Below are positions 44,325 through 54,916 of a DNA stretch of 64,000 nucleotides, one piece after another. The stretch comes from Laccaria trichodermophora (Eukaryota; Basidiomycota; Agaricomycetes; Agaricales; Hydnangiaceae): contig JACTVC010000015.1 of assembly GCA_018417955.1 (NCBI GenBank), positions 831,862-895,861 on the forward strand. Reading direction: 5' to 3'. The position numbers and the translations under genes were made by a program. A model generated the notes under the pieces. That model worked only from the letters and a program-made list of their open reading frames with translations. It was not told where the DNA came from and did not search any database. Numbering within the stretch: the stretch's first letter is position 1; each line of letters starts with the position of its first letter.

Positions 44325-45599
44325 TCCGGTCTCGCTGTGTGGTACTCATTTATTTTAATATTTGTAGCATCTCGACTTGAGTACTAATTGGCATGATTAC
44401 TTCAAGTTGGAGCCCACCGCCCACTTATCTTCTTTGAACGCACAGGTGCCAGCCAAGCTTTCAAGGTCAAGTACGATATAAGCATGGTCGATTTCCTCGT
44501 TAATGTCTTTTTCACCTCCGATGCTAACGGTGATCCCTTTACTAACTTGTGCCTTGCAGTGCTGCTCCGGCTCACAGGTCAAGAACAAGTTTGATATCTG
44601 CATTAGTACTCATCAGGTTGTTGAGTCTATTTCTGATTTCTCCATGATCATGCCTTTGTAAAGGCCGTTCTTCTCGCCTTCTGTGACCTATGCTTGCAGC
44701 TGGTGAGTCAAGGTTAAGTTCCCTGTGCGACCACTTTTACAGCTCATGACTGCGCGAACTCATATTTCGGGCTCAGGCCTCGCCAGGATCGTGAAGTTTG
44801 GTAAGTTTGCTGTGCACTCCCTTTATTTTTGCGCCTCACGACTGCAAGGTCTTTCAGCCCTACTTACACAATGTGAATCACCGAACAGTCTTCGGCTTAT
44901 GAAGTAATCATCAACAATTACTCCCTGCCCCATGAGATTTGAGAAGCGTCGTAAGGTCCGAACCGTCCGATGGACCAATAGCCTGTCCTTTGCTGGGATA
45001 TCCAAACTCGCTATCAGGCGTAATCTATTCTGGAAAGTACTGGCGTCGGCGCAACGACTGAAGTTTGGATAGGTTTGCGCCTACGCATTGGGTTCCAGAG
45101 TGAGTAGTTATTCTCTTCCTTCCGTTCTCGGGGTCACACGATCATTTAACGCACTAGGCTATCCCGATTGATTCTGAATTTTTCGAGAGCTAAAGCAACG
45201 CCATAATTTCATCATCAGTGGGCAATTGATCACCACGATTTTCTCTCTGAAAGATTTTGTTGCATCATTTAGATGACGCCTGGATTATTAACGATGGACC
45301 AGTAAAGTTTAAGGATCGAGAAAAGAACGATCAAACCCCGCAAGTACAGCCTCTTTAGAAAATAGGTTGTCCTGTTCATTGCATCGGCGCCCCTGAAGCT
45401 TCTTGAACAAGTTGGGCGTGGCATGCACCTCGGTTTTGGCAACCATCTCGCCATGACTCTAAAAAGGCTGTTGCATGATTGTACGGTTGTGTAGCGTGGG
45501 TAGCCTTCGAAGCACCTCCCTCGATGAATAAAAATGTAGCTTCCCAGTCACTGGATGCCCTTCAAACACACCGCGCCCGTCAGGTTCCCGCTGGCATAG
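44325..45599. other. COQ1-relic 3' flank and membrane gene D upstream region
   Basis: First part resembles the tandem-repeat unit downstream of true COQ1. From 44.8 kb it resembles, inverted, the upstream regions of copies C and A. No gene. Confidence 0.55.
45555..45599 (+). promoter_or_regulatory. Short upstream ORF abutting the copy D start
   Basis: A 14-codon frame (MPFKHTAPVRFPLA) whose TAG directly precedes the inferred start codon (TAGATGA). Homologous to the leaders of copies A and C. Confidence 0.5.
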
Positions 45600-47451
45600 A
45601 TGAGTGAGTGGTTTCTTCGAACTTGGAAATTGCATACTAACGAGAAGCAACGTAGAATCTCCTCACAAGTTCCTCGGATTCGTCGTCGTCGCCGTCGCCT
45701 TTCCAATGGCCACGGTCGCAGGGACGAACTTTGATGTTTGTCTAGCCAAAGTACAAAACGGCACTTTTGGGGTGGGCGTCGATGTTGGCGGCACGGACGA
45801 CTGTGGATACCCTGTGGTCGCCTCTGAAGCGAAGGGCATCACGTACAGCCTGTGCATCCAAGCTTGTGGCGGCGGTCAAGAACCATTTCAATGGTCCATA
45901 TTCTCACAGCAATTCAGCGCGTGGTTGCTCCCGTGGCTAGCGCTGGTTTCCCAGCTCCCGTTCGGCGCCAACGATAAGCTAGACAACTTGGACTCTGTGC
46001 TCCTAACTGTCGGTTCGCCAACTTTGGCTGCATATTCACTTACCCTCACTGTCTTGAACAGTCGTTGGGTCACCAGACGCTTTGCACGATACACGTATCC
46101 CAATGCCCGGAATGCAATTCGCATCCTCAGCAGTCTGCAGCAATCGCCCATCAAAGTCGTGAAGGAGGGTGGGCTTCTTGCGTCCCTCATTGTTCTTCCT
46201 CAGAATGACAAGTGGTGGACTGAACTTTACGAGTGGATTGATTATACCCACACCTGGTCCATATCTGCCGCCACCTCCATCGCATGGGTAGTCATCGCCT
46301 ACATTTTTACCGTCATTGATTCTTTCACAGTGGGTATCACCAACTCCATCAATTCCAATGGCCAAGGAGTAGGATCGCTTTGGTTATGGCTTCTCCCTAT
46401 TGTCATTGGGTGGCTACAGATCTCACCCAAATGTGACTCGGCCCGCTTAAGCAGTGCCGTAGAGCGCGCAAACAGGCTGGCCCACGCTGCCACGGATGGC
46501 GGGCATGTTGTTCTCGTGAAAGAAGCTCAAAGCGAAGCACGAGCTATCGAGCTTACGTTAACAGAGGTGGATGAGCTTCATCGGGATGAGAAGTGTACCG
46601 CCCCAATATTCAACTATGCGCGATTCCTTCCGTGGGTGCAGGCAGTAGAAGACGTGTCCGAAGCTTTCCAGGCGGCGTCCGATCATCTTCACAATCATGA
46701 CTCAGTCGATCCCTCTATTGACTGGGTTACAGTGGAGAGAGGTCAGAAACCTGATGAGCGCAATCGTGTGGGAACCAGGACTGAAGTCGAAAACTACTGC
46801 ACTCCGTGGCAACCTGCCGAGAGACCTCGTAGTCGCTGGGGACCAAAAGTTGTATCCAGAATGTTTCTTGCATCCGCCCTTGCATTGGTGTTACAATGGG
46901 GCACGACTGGAGCTGCCTTCATTCAAGTCTGGTACACACCTACAGTAGGTGAGAACTTCACGGTTCTATCCCCTTTATCTTGTTTGCTGATCACTATCAC
47001 AGGACTCGGCTGCCGATCCGCATCTTACCTCCTTTACGCTGTCCTTTCCACGATCGTTTGGATGCTGTTGGTCGCCTCAAGCATCCTAACGCACTATGCC
47101 TCGACGACCCAATACCACTTTGAAGGCCGGGCCATTCGTCATTGGCCCGCAAGAGCAGCTCGAAGAACCTCGATTATATTACGCTGTCTCGGAAAGATCA
47201 TCGCCGCCTTCAACTCACTTTGGGTAGTCGTTTCGTGCCTCTTCCAATTCGGCAGCTTCTTTGACAATTGTTATTGCAATAGCAGCGTCTTTTGGCTGCA
47301 CGATCACGCGTATAATGTCATTGCGCTTCTGCCTGGTGACGTTACGAGTATAAAAAGTGCGTGGATTGGCGGCGTATGTTTGGCGGGCGGCACTGCGGTC
47401 ATATATGTAGGCTTCGTCAATGTCTTTATTGACCCACCCTTGCCGGATTGA
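45600..47451 (+). CDS. Multi-pass membrane protein, copy D
   Basis: Exons 45600-45603, 45656-46948 and 47003-47451; 581 residues, the same length as copy A. N-terminus MKSPHKFLGFVVVAVAFPMA is a signal peptide or first helix. The lumenal or extracellular loop has paired Cys (NFDVC, ITYSLCIQAC). Helices follow at WLLPWLALVSQLPFG, LLTVGSPTLAAYSL, SISAATSIAWVVIAYIF, GSLWLWLLPIVIGWLQ, FLASALALVLQWGTTGA, LLYAVLSTIVWMLLV, IAAFNSLWVVVSCLF and WIGGVCLAGGTAVIYVGF. Reading straight through gives a longer frame, but the 54-bp segment 46949-47002 has perfect donor, branch and acceptor signals and corresponds to the frame-breaking intron of copy A. Function unknown. Confidence 0.82.
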
Positions 47452-47561
47452 TAAGATCGCGGCGACTTGAGGGCAACCTGGCCGTAACTCGTCTTTACTT
47501 TATAGGTGGCATTATCAAATTTGCTACTCACTATACCATAATACCCGGCTTCTTATATGAT

Positions 47562-47613
47562 AATTATTCAACTGCAGGTGCTTGAATAATTATTCAACTA
47601 CAGGTGGTTGAAG
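47562..47613. repeat. 26-bp direct tandem repeat at the MITE empty site
   Basis: ATAATTATTCAACT-CAGGT-TTGA occurs twice in tandem. Each unit carries the 8-bp sequence ATTCAACT that is the target duplication of the MITE near copy A. Confidence 0.75.
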
Positions 47614-47744
47614 GTGACACAAGTTGTCGTAGTGAGCTAATGTTGAAATTTCTCCTTCAACTACGAAAGTCGCAGTCCAAGGAAGTTCGACAGCTCACGA
47701 GGCATAAGGACATGAAGCCAAGATTCATTGACATTCGTTTATGT

Positions 47745-48215
47745 TTATAAAACACTACTTTACAAGGGTACAGACAAGAAGGGTATCCATCAGACAGACG
47801 CTCAACTCGCTGGCAAGTTCTTCAAGCGGCTTTAGAAAGCACGCCCAATGAGCTCACCAAACGTCCTCGAGGCCCTGCTTGCGCAAAGCCATGTTCTCGG
47901 TATAACGAGTGAGCGCGGAAGTCATCGAGTGGATATGAAGATGCGGCATTTGTAAAAATGCGAGACTCGGTCAGTTTCTGTAAAAAGATCCTGTTCGAGT
48001 ATGTTCTGAGGAAACAGGACGCCAGGGTGAGGTTTATATACTTTTTTTTGTGGGTCTGTGCGCGGGAGTTGCTGTACGTGGTTTTTGGTTAGTAGTGAAC
48101 ACGACTTAAACGCGTCCAACTATGGGCCATCGTCGACTGTTGCCGCTCAGCCTCGTCTTACCATCTAAATGCTACCCATTGACGGTTAGCTATATTTCCA
48201 GGGCAGCGTTGGAGT
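47745..48215 (-). repeat. 59-aa repeat module, copy 4 (right arm)
   Basis: Direct counterpart of the 21.1-21.5 kb module, but the ATG reads CTG (CACCCTGGCGTCC), so the 59-codon frame has no start codon here. Confidence 0.8.
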
Positions 48216-48428
48216 GCGGTCAAGCGATCTCTTGACAAATATTACGCTGCAGCATCTCGGCAGATACCAAATCTCAAACAACCAAGACATAATCAATGCA
48301 TTCATGCCGTCACTGCTTCGTAACCTCATACCATGACAAATTTCCCTTGACCTGGCTATAAAATGGCTTTTCAAAACCGAACCAGAAATTTCGCCAACCC
48401 AAGCAACTAATTCTTATCACTTCGTATC

Positions 48429-49806
48429 ATGACTGGACAGCTCGTTCTCGTAAGTCTGAGCTCTCATCTGACGATTTTTGTACAAATTTTTTCTGTCTCA
48501 GGTTACTGGTGTCACAGGTTTCATAGCCGGCCACGTCGCAAACGAACTCCTTGAGAAGGGATATCGGGTCAGAGGGTCCGTGATTCTTCGACCACTGAGC
48601 GTAATTCACTAAGTCGCACTCATTCACAGGACGACAAGAGGAGCCAAAGTCAAGCTCTTGACGGATACAGTCAAGGTACCAGGCCTTGAGTTTGCTCAGG
48701 TTGATGACGTCGCCAAAAGCGATCTTACCGAGGCACTCAAAGGTACGTGATTAGATGCCATGTCAACATTGTGGGATTCATTTTGATTTGAATACCGGCA
48801 GGGGTCCATGTCGTGATGCATGTGGCGTCTCCTCTTCCGGGCAGAACTTCGGTTGACACTACTCTCAATGCAAGCTCACATACTCAGCGCTTTTCTTTGT
48901 CTAACACGCGCTCATAGTCGGCTGTTGAGGGAACCCTCAACGTTCTCCGTCAGGCTGACAAGGCTGGTATTGAGAAGATTGTTGTCACGAGCAGCGTTGC
49001 TGCTATCCTTGATCGTACGCTGAGCCCTTTGACTTGGGTACTTTTCTGATACAGTCTTTTACTAGCTTCTTTGAAACAAGGATTCGATGGTCGTATCTTA
49101 ACGGATTCTGGCAAGTCGCTTTCTTCATTTACAGGCTTGACCTGTCATTCATATGCTCCCGAATCCTAGACTGGGGACAAGCTACCCGTACAGAGGCCGA
49201 AGCTCACGCAGACAGTGATTTTTACGTCTATGGCGCATCCAAGATTTTTGCAGAAAGGGCCGTTTGGTCTTTCGCGGCAGAGCATCCCAAAGTCGACATT
49301 GCAACGAGTCAGCCCTCTAAATCGTTACGAATTCTTTCTCTAATCCGTATCTTCCAGTCCTCCCAGGATTCGTCTTCGGACCATTCCCAAAGCACTTCCC
49401 TCTGCCAACCTCGCCTGACGCGATGGGCACAAACCGCCTGCCATATGAACTGATCAAGGGAGGGCATCCGGAACCTGCGCCGTGGGTTGTTGATGTCCGC
49501 GATGTCGCTAAAGCTCACGTTCTCACTATCGAGCTACCGAGAGCGCCACTGGAGAAGAAACGCTTCTTGATCAACTCCGCTGAATACTCCTGGAAGGATG
49601 CTGTTGCGCATCTAATGAAGGCGCGCCCAAACCTGAAGCTCGCACCCCTTGACTCCTTTGAGGGTAAACCTCCGACTTTGTCGGCACTGGATACAACCCG
49701 AGCTAGGGAGGTCCTGAAGATCAAGCAGTTCATTAGTCCTGAGAAGACGTTGGAAGATACTACGGATGCTTTACTGGAGGCTGAGAAGACCTGGAAGAAG
49801 GCTTGA
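48429..49806 (+). CDS. Extended SDR (GRE2/DFR-like), right copy
   Basis: Paralogue of 19487-20869 with all exons in frame: MTGQLVL, VTGVTGFIAGHVANELLEKG, VMHVASPLPG, IVVTSSVAAILD, FDGRILTDS, YVYGASKIFAERAVW (active-site Tyr and Lys), LPGFVFGPF, DVRDVAKAHVL, KTWKKA. Two introns start with GC: AAT|GCAAGC near 48870 (shared with the left copy) and TTCTG|GCAAGT near 49110 (GT in the left copy). Substrate unknown. Convergent with the 128-aa gene, as in the left arm. Confidence 0.85.
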
Positions 49807-50430
49807 AGAGCAACGCAACGAAATCATTTTGTCGTCAACATGTACATTGACTGCCTAATATATTGCTGGGGCATAGCTCATGGCGTATTTGATTATCGAG
49901 GGATGCACGATGTCGTGATTTACCCCGTTGCACAGTTAGTCGCCGTTTCTCCGCCGGGCAACATCCAATGCTGAGGCGAATGAAGGTGTGCGACTGTCGT
50001 TTTCTACAGTCACCGACTTTCATCTTGCTGTCCCGGGCATCATATGGAATCCGAAGGTAAGCAGGATCAACTTATGACTCTCTGAGCGGGAAACAAATTA
50101 GTCCCTTCAACTTTACCCACTAATTTATTTGGCTTGCAGTTTTCACGAAAGTAAACGTCTACGCCGTCGATTGAACACCAGCCTCGACAACAAACACGGC
50201 GTCGTGGTGTACTTGATCGCCAACTTGAATCCTCACGACAAAAAACTCATAAGATCAAACACTCTTCATATACTGTAAACAATGTCCATAACGTTTCGAC
50301 AGGAAGCAGGTAAGTACCGAGAAATTCTTCATACATTCACTTTACTATTTCCTAACTTGAGAAAACCATCACAACTTTCCACAGCTCATTCGGCTCGCCC
50401 CTCCCACCACTGCATTCCCTATATGAGCGC
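49807..50430. other. Spacer between SDR and 128-aa gene (right arm)
   Basis: Nearly identical, inverted, to 18862-19486. No gene. Confidence 0.6.
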
Positions 50431-50817
50431 CTAGATTAAATCAGGGATGATGAAGGCGGTAATCTGGTTGTCACGGCTAACGGCAGTCTTGACCTGAACG
50501 GAGACGTCTGCAGTGGTAACGGTGGAACTGCCCCAGCTAACCAAGGAGGCGTTGCTCCAGCTTTTCCCAACTGGCTGGCGTAACAAGGATGCTCCAATTC
50601 CGTAGACGGCCTCTCCGGCTCCATCCCAGTAGAACGCGAACCTCTCAAATGTATAACTGTGGGAAATCAAGAACCTCGTCTCGCCGGTCTTGGAGGTGGA
50701 AATGGAGCCAACGACGTTGACTATGCCTCCGTTGCTCTGGTAAGAGAGGAGATTAAGCTTTCCTGGGCCAGTCGTGGTGACGACGAGAGTTTGGCCGTTG
50801 GTGAAGATGCCAGACAT
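50431..50817 (-). CDS. 128-residue beta-rich protein, copy 3 (right arm)
   Basis: Single exon, 128 residues, four substitutions against the left-arm copy. Same conserved blocks (FTNGQTLVV, LLSYQSNGG, ISHSYTFERFAFYW, GEAVYGIGASLL, SWSNASLVSWGSS, ITAFIIPDLI). The substitutions are conservative or on presumptive loops, suggesting both copies remain under constraint. Function unknown. Confidence 0.8.
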   Translation of the reverse strand: MSGIFTNGQTLVVTTTGPGKLNLLSYQSNGGIVNVVGSISTSKTGETRFLISHSYTFERFAFYWDGAGEAVYGIGASLLRQPVGKSWSNASLVSWGSSTVTTADVSVQVKTAVSRDNQITAFIIPDLI

Positions 50818-52560
50818 GACTACAAAAAAAGGCTGTCAATTTAGTGGCCAGATAGAAATTGAACGGCGTCGTACTTGACGGTTATAAAAAGGTGGAGTTG
50901 TTGAAAGTTATTGGATTGGAGTGGTGCAAGCTGATGAGTATCGACTTCTAGCTGGGCCTTATAAACATTTTCAACAGCCCCATCGAGATCTATTCGTGGC
51001 ACGTATCGTGCGGTCCTTCACTTACAAAAATATGCCGAACATGTCGGCGCGAAAGGAGCCTTGACAACTTGTATTGACGGGGCCAGTAAGTAGTATCGTC
51101 TACCAAAGACAAATTCATTTCGTCCGTCCGATCTCACGATGCTGACAGCATTCTTGTCACTGCCAGGGTCTAGTACTTATCACACAACCTGGAGCTCAGG
51201 TCCTGGACATATGACAAATTGAAATTGCAACATAGACCACCTTCTCGCCGACAAAGATAAATTTCAAAACGCTCTATATCTGATTTTATCTTGATTAATT
51301 TATGTAACCGTCGTTTTTCACATAGTTCCCATCAACTTGTCGAATTCGCCTTCTCGTTTTCAGCGGGTTTGGAATATGGAATGTTCTCAGTCAAGTGCGG
51401 CGCTCCAATTTCCAAGTCAAGGTGACTTTAGCAATACGCTAATCTTCCGTTTCCTTCGCCCAAACGGATAACACAAACACCTTTAATCTGGATCCACTCA
51501 TCGAGGAATTTGATAAATGCGATATTTCACCGCCAAGACCTCACTGACAATAGTTGGTGGCACACACGCCGCCTCCAACGGAACAGCGAAAGTTCTAGAC
51601 GACGTTTGACATCTCATTGACACGGTGAATGTTATTATATGTGCCTGAACCTCTACCTCTACGTACCGCGTTTGTTATCCCTGCTTGGGTATTAGACTCG
51701 ACACTGTATCAAGGTAGCATGGTGCTACATATCTTCATACAATCCTTCCTTCATTTAGGTCTTCGATACCCTTGTTCAAGACATCAGGACATGGTTTTCA
51801 CCTCCGTCCTTTACGTCGATTAGGTGATGCCAAGATTTTTTTGCTGAGAATGCATTCACGCATTCCATTCAATGTAGATACATAGTCCTGTTCAAGACGT
51901 ATAGATTAGAACAGAACTGACACAAAACTAAAGTTATGGAAGTACAGGTCATTTGACATTTCGAACAATGTTGTTACTGACCAGGACCGTCTCATCTGGC
52001 TTTAACGCCATAAATGACATGCAGAGGAAGGCAGCTGAATCCGTCAGTCACCCATTTAAAATTGGGTGATTGCAAGCACTCACATTTTTCAAAATGCCTG
52101 AGTAAGGTATTTGTAGTAATAAATGTGATTAAATGTGTCCAGTATTTGTGATGGCGCCTTTTCACATAGATTAGGGACTTATTCCCTATAGAATGCGATA
52201 CCGTCGGGGTGCATGGTGAATCCCAGCGAATGATTGACCAATCCAGGTTTTTATTATGAAAAAACACACGGCGCGTGGTGCAATCCTCGGACGTTGATGT
52301 CGAACGTTTCATTATTCACCGCGAACAAGTTTGCTGTCAACGTCGGATATTGAGTCAACAAGCGTGGAAGCTGGTATATGGCAGGTCGTTCGCCTGGTAA
52401 CAAATGGCGCTAAATGGCGGCACAGCCGGTGAACTTGGGCGTTCGCACCGACCATCTGTCTATGTATACATCCATCAGTCATAAAGCACTTCTCCTAGCT
52501 CGATAGCAAGTTTCAGTGCACGACTAAAAAGAAATCAAGAATCTTTGTATGAAGGGAACA
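50818..52560. other. Right-arm flank and unique DNA up to U6
   Basis: 50818-51705 repeats the left-arm flank without the mariner-like MITE. 51706-52560 shows no supportable gene. Confidence 0.5.
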
Positions 52561-52563
52561 AAA

Positions 52564-52624
52564 TAAATATTGAGACCCGTAGGTCTACCACTCCGGGAAA
52601 GCGTGTCATCCTTGTGCAGGGGCC

Positions 52625-52655
<31 letters not shown>

Positions 52656-52679
52656 TTCGTATGTCACCCCGAAGGGGAC
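52564..52679 (-). ncRNA. U6: U6 spliceosomal snRNA
   Basis: Minus strand. 5' stem-loop GTCCCCTTCGGGGTGAC, then ATACGAAAAAATTGGAAC, the invariant ACAGAGAAGATTAGCATGGC (ACAGAG box and AGC catalytic triad region), CCCCTGCACAAGGATGACAC, and a 3' end followed by TTTATTTTG (Pol III T-run, TTTT at 52563-52560). No intron. The exact 3' end is approximate. Confidence 0.95.
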
Positions 52680-52689
52680 GATAAATAAC

Positions 52690-53250
52690 CGGAAGTTAAT
52701 GAGTGTCCGAAAGTGGTATCGTATTTTGTTCAGGTTGCGGGGTTGGCTTACGTCAGATGATTAGACCTTGACATCAAACCCACCGCTTTCGGAGAGGGGA
52801 AGGGGCATGACAGTTCTTGCTTGTGACCACAGGGTAGTAGTAAACTATCGAACAAATACAAGGGTAGAAGCTATCTCGCTGCCGGTATGTGCGGAGGATT
52901 TTGAATTGTGCGTTGCTCTCGCCGCACACTGGCAACGAACAACTGAAAAGAGCGAAAACGTGGAGACGTTTCGGAGGGTCTTGAATCACGGATTGCTATT
53001 TTTTCGAGATGGAAAAGAGTGAAAGGCGCATCTTCTCCAATCATTATCTGAAGGGGTTTTCTATCACGGATTGGAATCTTGGGTAGAACCTTCGACTGAC
53101 TAGTATTGTGCAAAGACCGTCACTCTAAGGAATCCAATGCAAAGCCAAACGAAAATTTATCTTTTCCGAGGAGTTTTTGTGGCTTGCGTGCCACGCGAAC
53201 GGCGGTACTCCGAATAGCGGGCTGGTTTTGTAAGAGGGTTGAAAGCACGC
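52690..53250. other. U6 upstream region, no gene
   Basis: An 84-codon plus frame (52768-53022) overlaps an equally long minus frame. Neither is recognised. Confidence 0.4.
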
Positions 53251-53254
53251 ATGG

Positions 53255-53670
53255 ATCTAAAAAATGAGGGGTAGGGTCCACGGCCGAAAGTTATGCATAT
53301 TGCAAGCTGCCGTTAGTGTGATGACGCATAGCCGAAGAATTTTCATGTCGTGTTCTATTTTATCCGAGGATTTTCGCGGCTGCAGATTTTGATGGACCCA
53401 AAAAATGAGGGGTAGGGTCCACGGCCGAAAGTTATGCATATCGCAAACTCGTTGGTATGATGACGCATTTTTTATGTCGTGATCCATTTTATCCGAGGAT
53501 TTTCGCGGCTGCATATTTTGGTGGACCCAAGAAATGAGGGGTAGAGTCTGGTACAGTCCACGGCGGAAACATATTGCAAGCTGTCGTTGGTATGATGACA
53601 CATAGCTGAAGAATTTTCATGTCGTGTTCTATTTTATCCGAGGATTTTCGCGGCTGCAGATTTTGGGCCA
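53255..53670. repeat. Tandem repeat, about 130-137 bp, three units plus partial
   Basis: Units begin with (A)AAAAATGAGGGGTAG near 53262, 53399 and 53529, continue with TCCACGGC, ATGATGACGCAT and end with TTTTATCCGAGGATTTTCGCGGCTGCA. A fourth fragment follows. Unit length varies through small indels. Non-coding; open frames crossing it are by-products. Confidence 0.88.
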
Positions 53671-53863
53671 CCAAAAAATTTCGCTGCCGTTCCAGTTTAA
53701 ACAGCAGCGTGATAGGGTTCATGCGGTAATTAACACGGGAGCATGGCACCAAATAAACACATATGATCGGTACTTGGTTCGAGAATTGGAACAAATGGCT
53801 GAAGTGGCCCTATCCAGCAGCGGCGACGAGAACGGGGATCCGGGTAAGAAAGAAAAATAAAGC

Positions 53864-54777
53864 TCATATGTTTGTGTCAACAGTCAAGAGTTTGAGGTCT
53901 CTCGACAGCGGCGGGGTACCACTCGCTTGGTTCTCGGAGCCTTCAAGGAGATGTGAGTTCGACAATGGCAGTGAATTCCACGATGGGCGCGCATTCGGCG
54001 CCCTGAGACCGAATTTCCGCGGTCGCGCGCAAGGGAAAGGGCAACAGGGTGATAGGCGTGACGTTGAGTGGGACATAGACCAGTGAAGGCGCTTGATTCT
54101 TGAAAGGCAAGTCGACAGTTTGCTTGATCGGTGTTCGTTACAAGAGCGTTTTGGTTGTTCCCTTTGTTGCGGTTTAGGGATCGACTCTCTGAGCAGGTGA
54201 TTGTAGACTTGTATGGCTTGAAACATATAAGAGAGCCCTAACAACAAAAAGGGGACAACGGTGTTGAAGTCTACTGTCTGGAAGACCAGAGCAGAGTCAA
54301 TTTGAAGGCGTTGGACAACAAAACCAAATAGTTTGTTCCTCGTTCAGGAACGCATCCTTTCGTTTTTCCTCCATTCCCCTTCTATCTTCGTCTGCATCGC
54401 ATTTTATGGTCCTCGTATTTGACACGAGTGAGAGAGAAAAAAAAGCAGGGGCAAAGACAAAATGACTTGCATACGTACTCGGACTGGATGACTTTCTTGG
54501 AACTGTTGACACGGAAGCACCCTTCTTGACGAGGACTGAACTACAAGGATCAGCGCTCGGTACCTGCTTATGACCTGATTTGCGGGCTTGTTCAGCCAGT
54601 TTGGCTTTGATTCTCTGTTCTGTGGGTGTTCTAGGGTGCGAAATGCGAGAAAGAAAAAGCTTATCTGTGGATTTGAGGCTGGGAGTATGTAAAACGAGAA
54701 GGAAACCTGGAATGATGATTCAAAAGTTTGACATGGCGTTTTGGCAGGTTTGGCACCACGTTTTTTGGTGAACGCAT
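53864..54777 (-). CDS. Small single-pass membrane protein (unrecognised)
   Basis: Minus strand. Exon 1 from ATG 54777 (MRSPKNVVPNLPKRHVKLL), exon 2 from 54630 (TPTEQRIKAKLAEQARKSGH, then VLVKKGASVSTVPRKSSSP). An intron then joins to IDFNTVVPFLLLGLSYMFQA and IQVYNHLLRE, a single hydrophobic helix. The frame runs on as a basic, Pro/Ser-rich tail to 53864. A charged N-terminus with TEQRIKAK before one helix is loosely like tail-anchored ER proteins (RAMP4/YSY6), but the long tail argues against it. Splicing inferred by eye. Confidence 0.45.
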
Positions 54778-54916
54778 GTGGTCATGATCACGCGAGTCAA
54801 GCCGACGGCCATTTCAGCAGTGCCGCCCTTCTCTCCTCTTCCTTATCACCATCGCCATTCTTTTCCCCTGTTCCCCCGGCTACATATACCCCGGAGGCTG
54901 CTCGTCGTCGGCTACG

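Larger units (their letters stand above)
46570..51705. repeat. Right arm of the large inverted duplication
   Basis: Reverse-complement counterpart of 16925-22770. It continues into the intact 5' half of membrane gene D, while the left arm stops there. The outer edge is at GACTCGACAC (51705). Confidence 0.9.

Noticed and set aside
45604..47451. Continuous 615-codon reading of membrane gene D
   Set aside because: It starts inside the first intron and reads through the second; comparison with copy A, where the second intron breaks the frame, shows both are introns.
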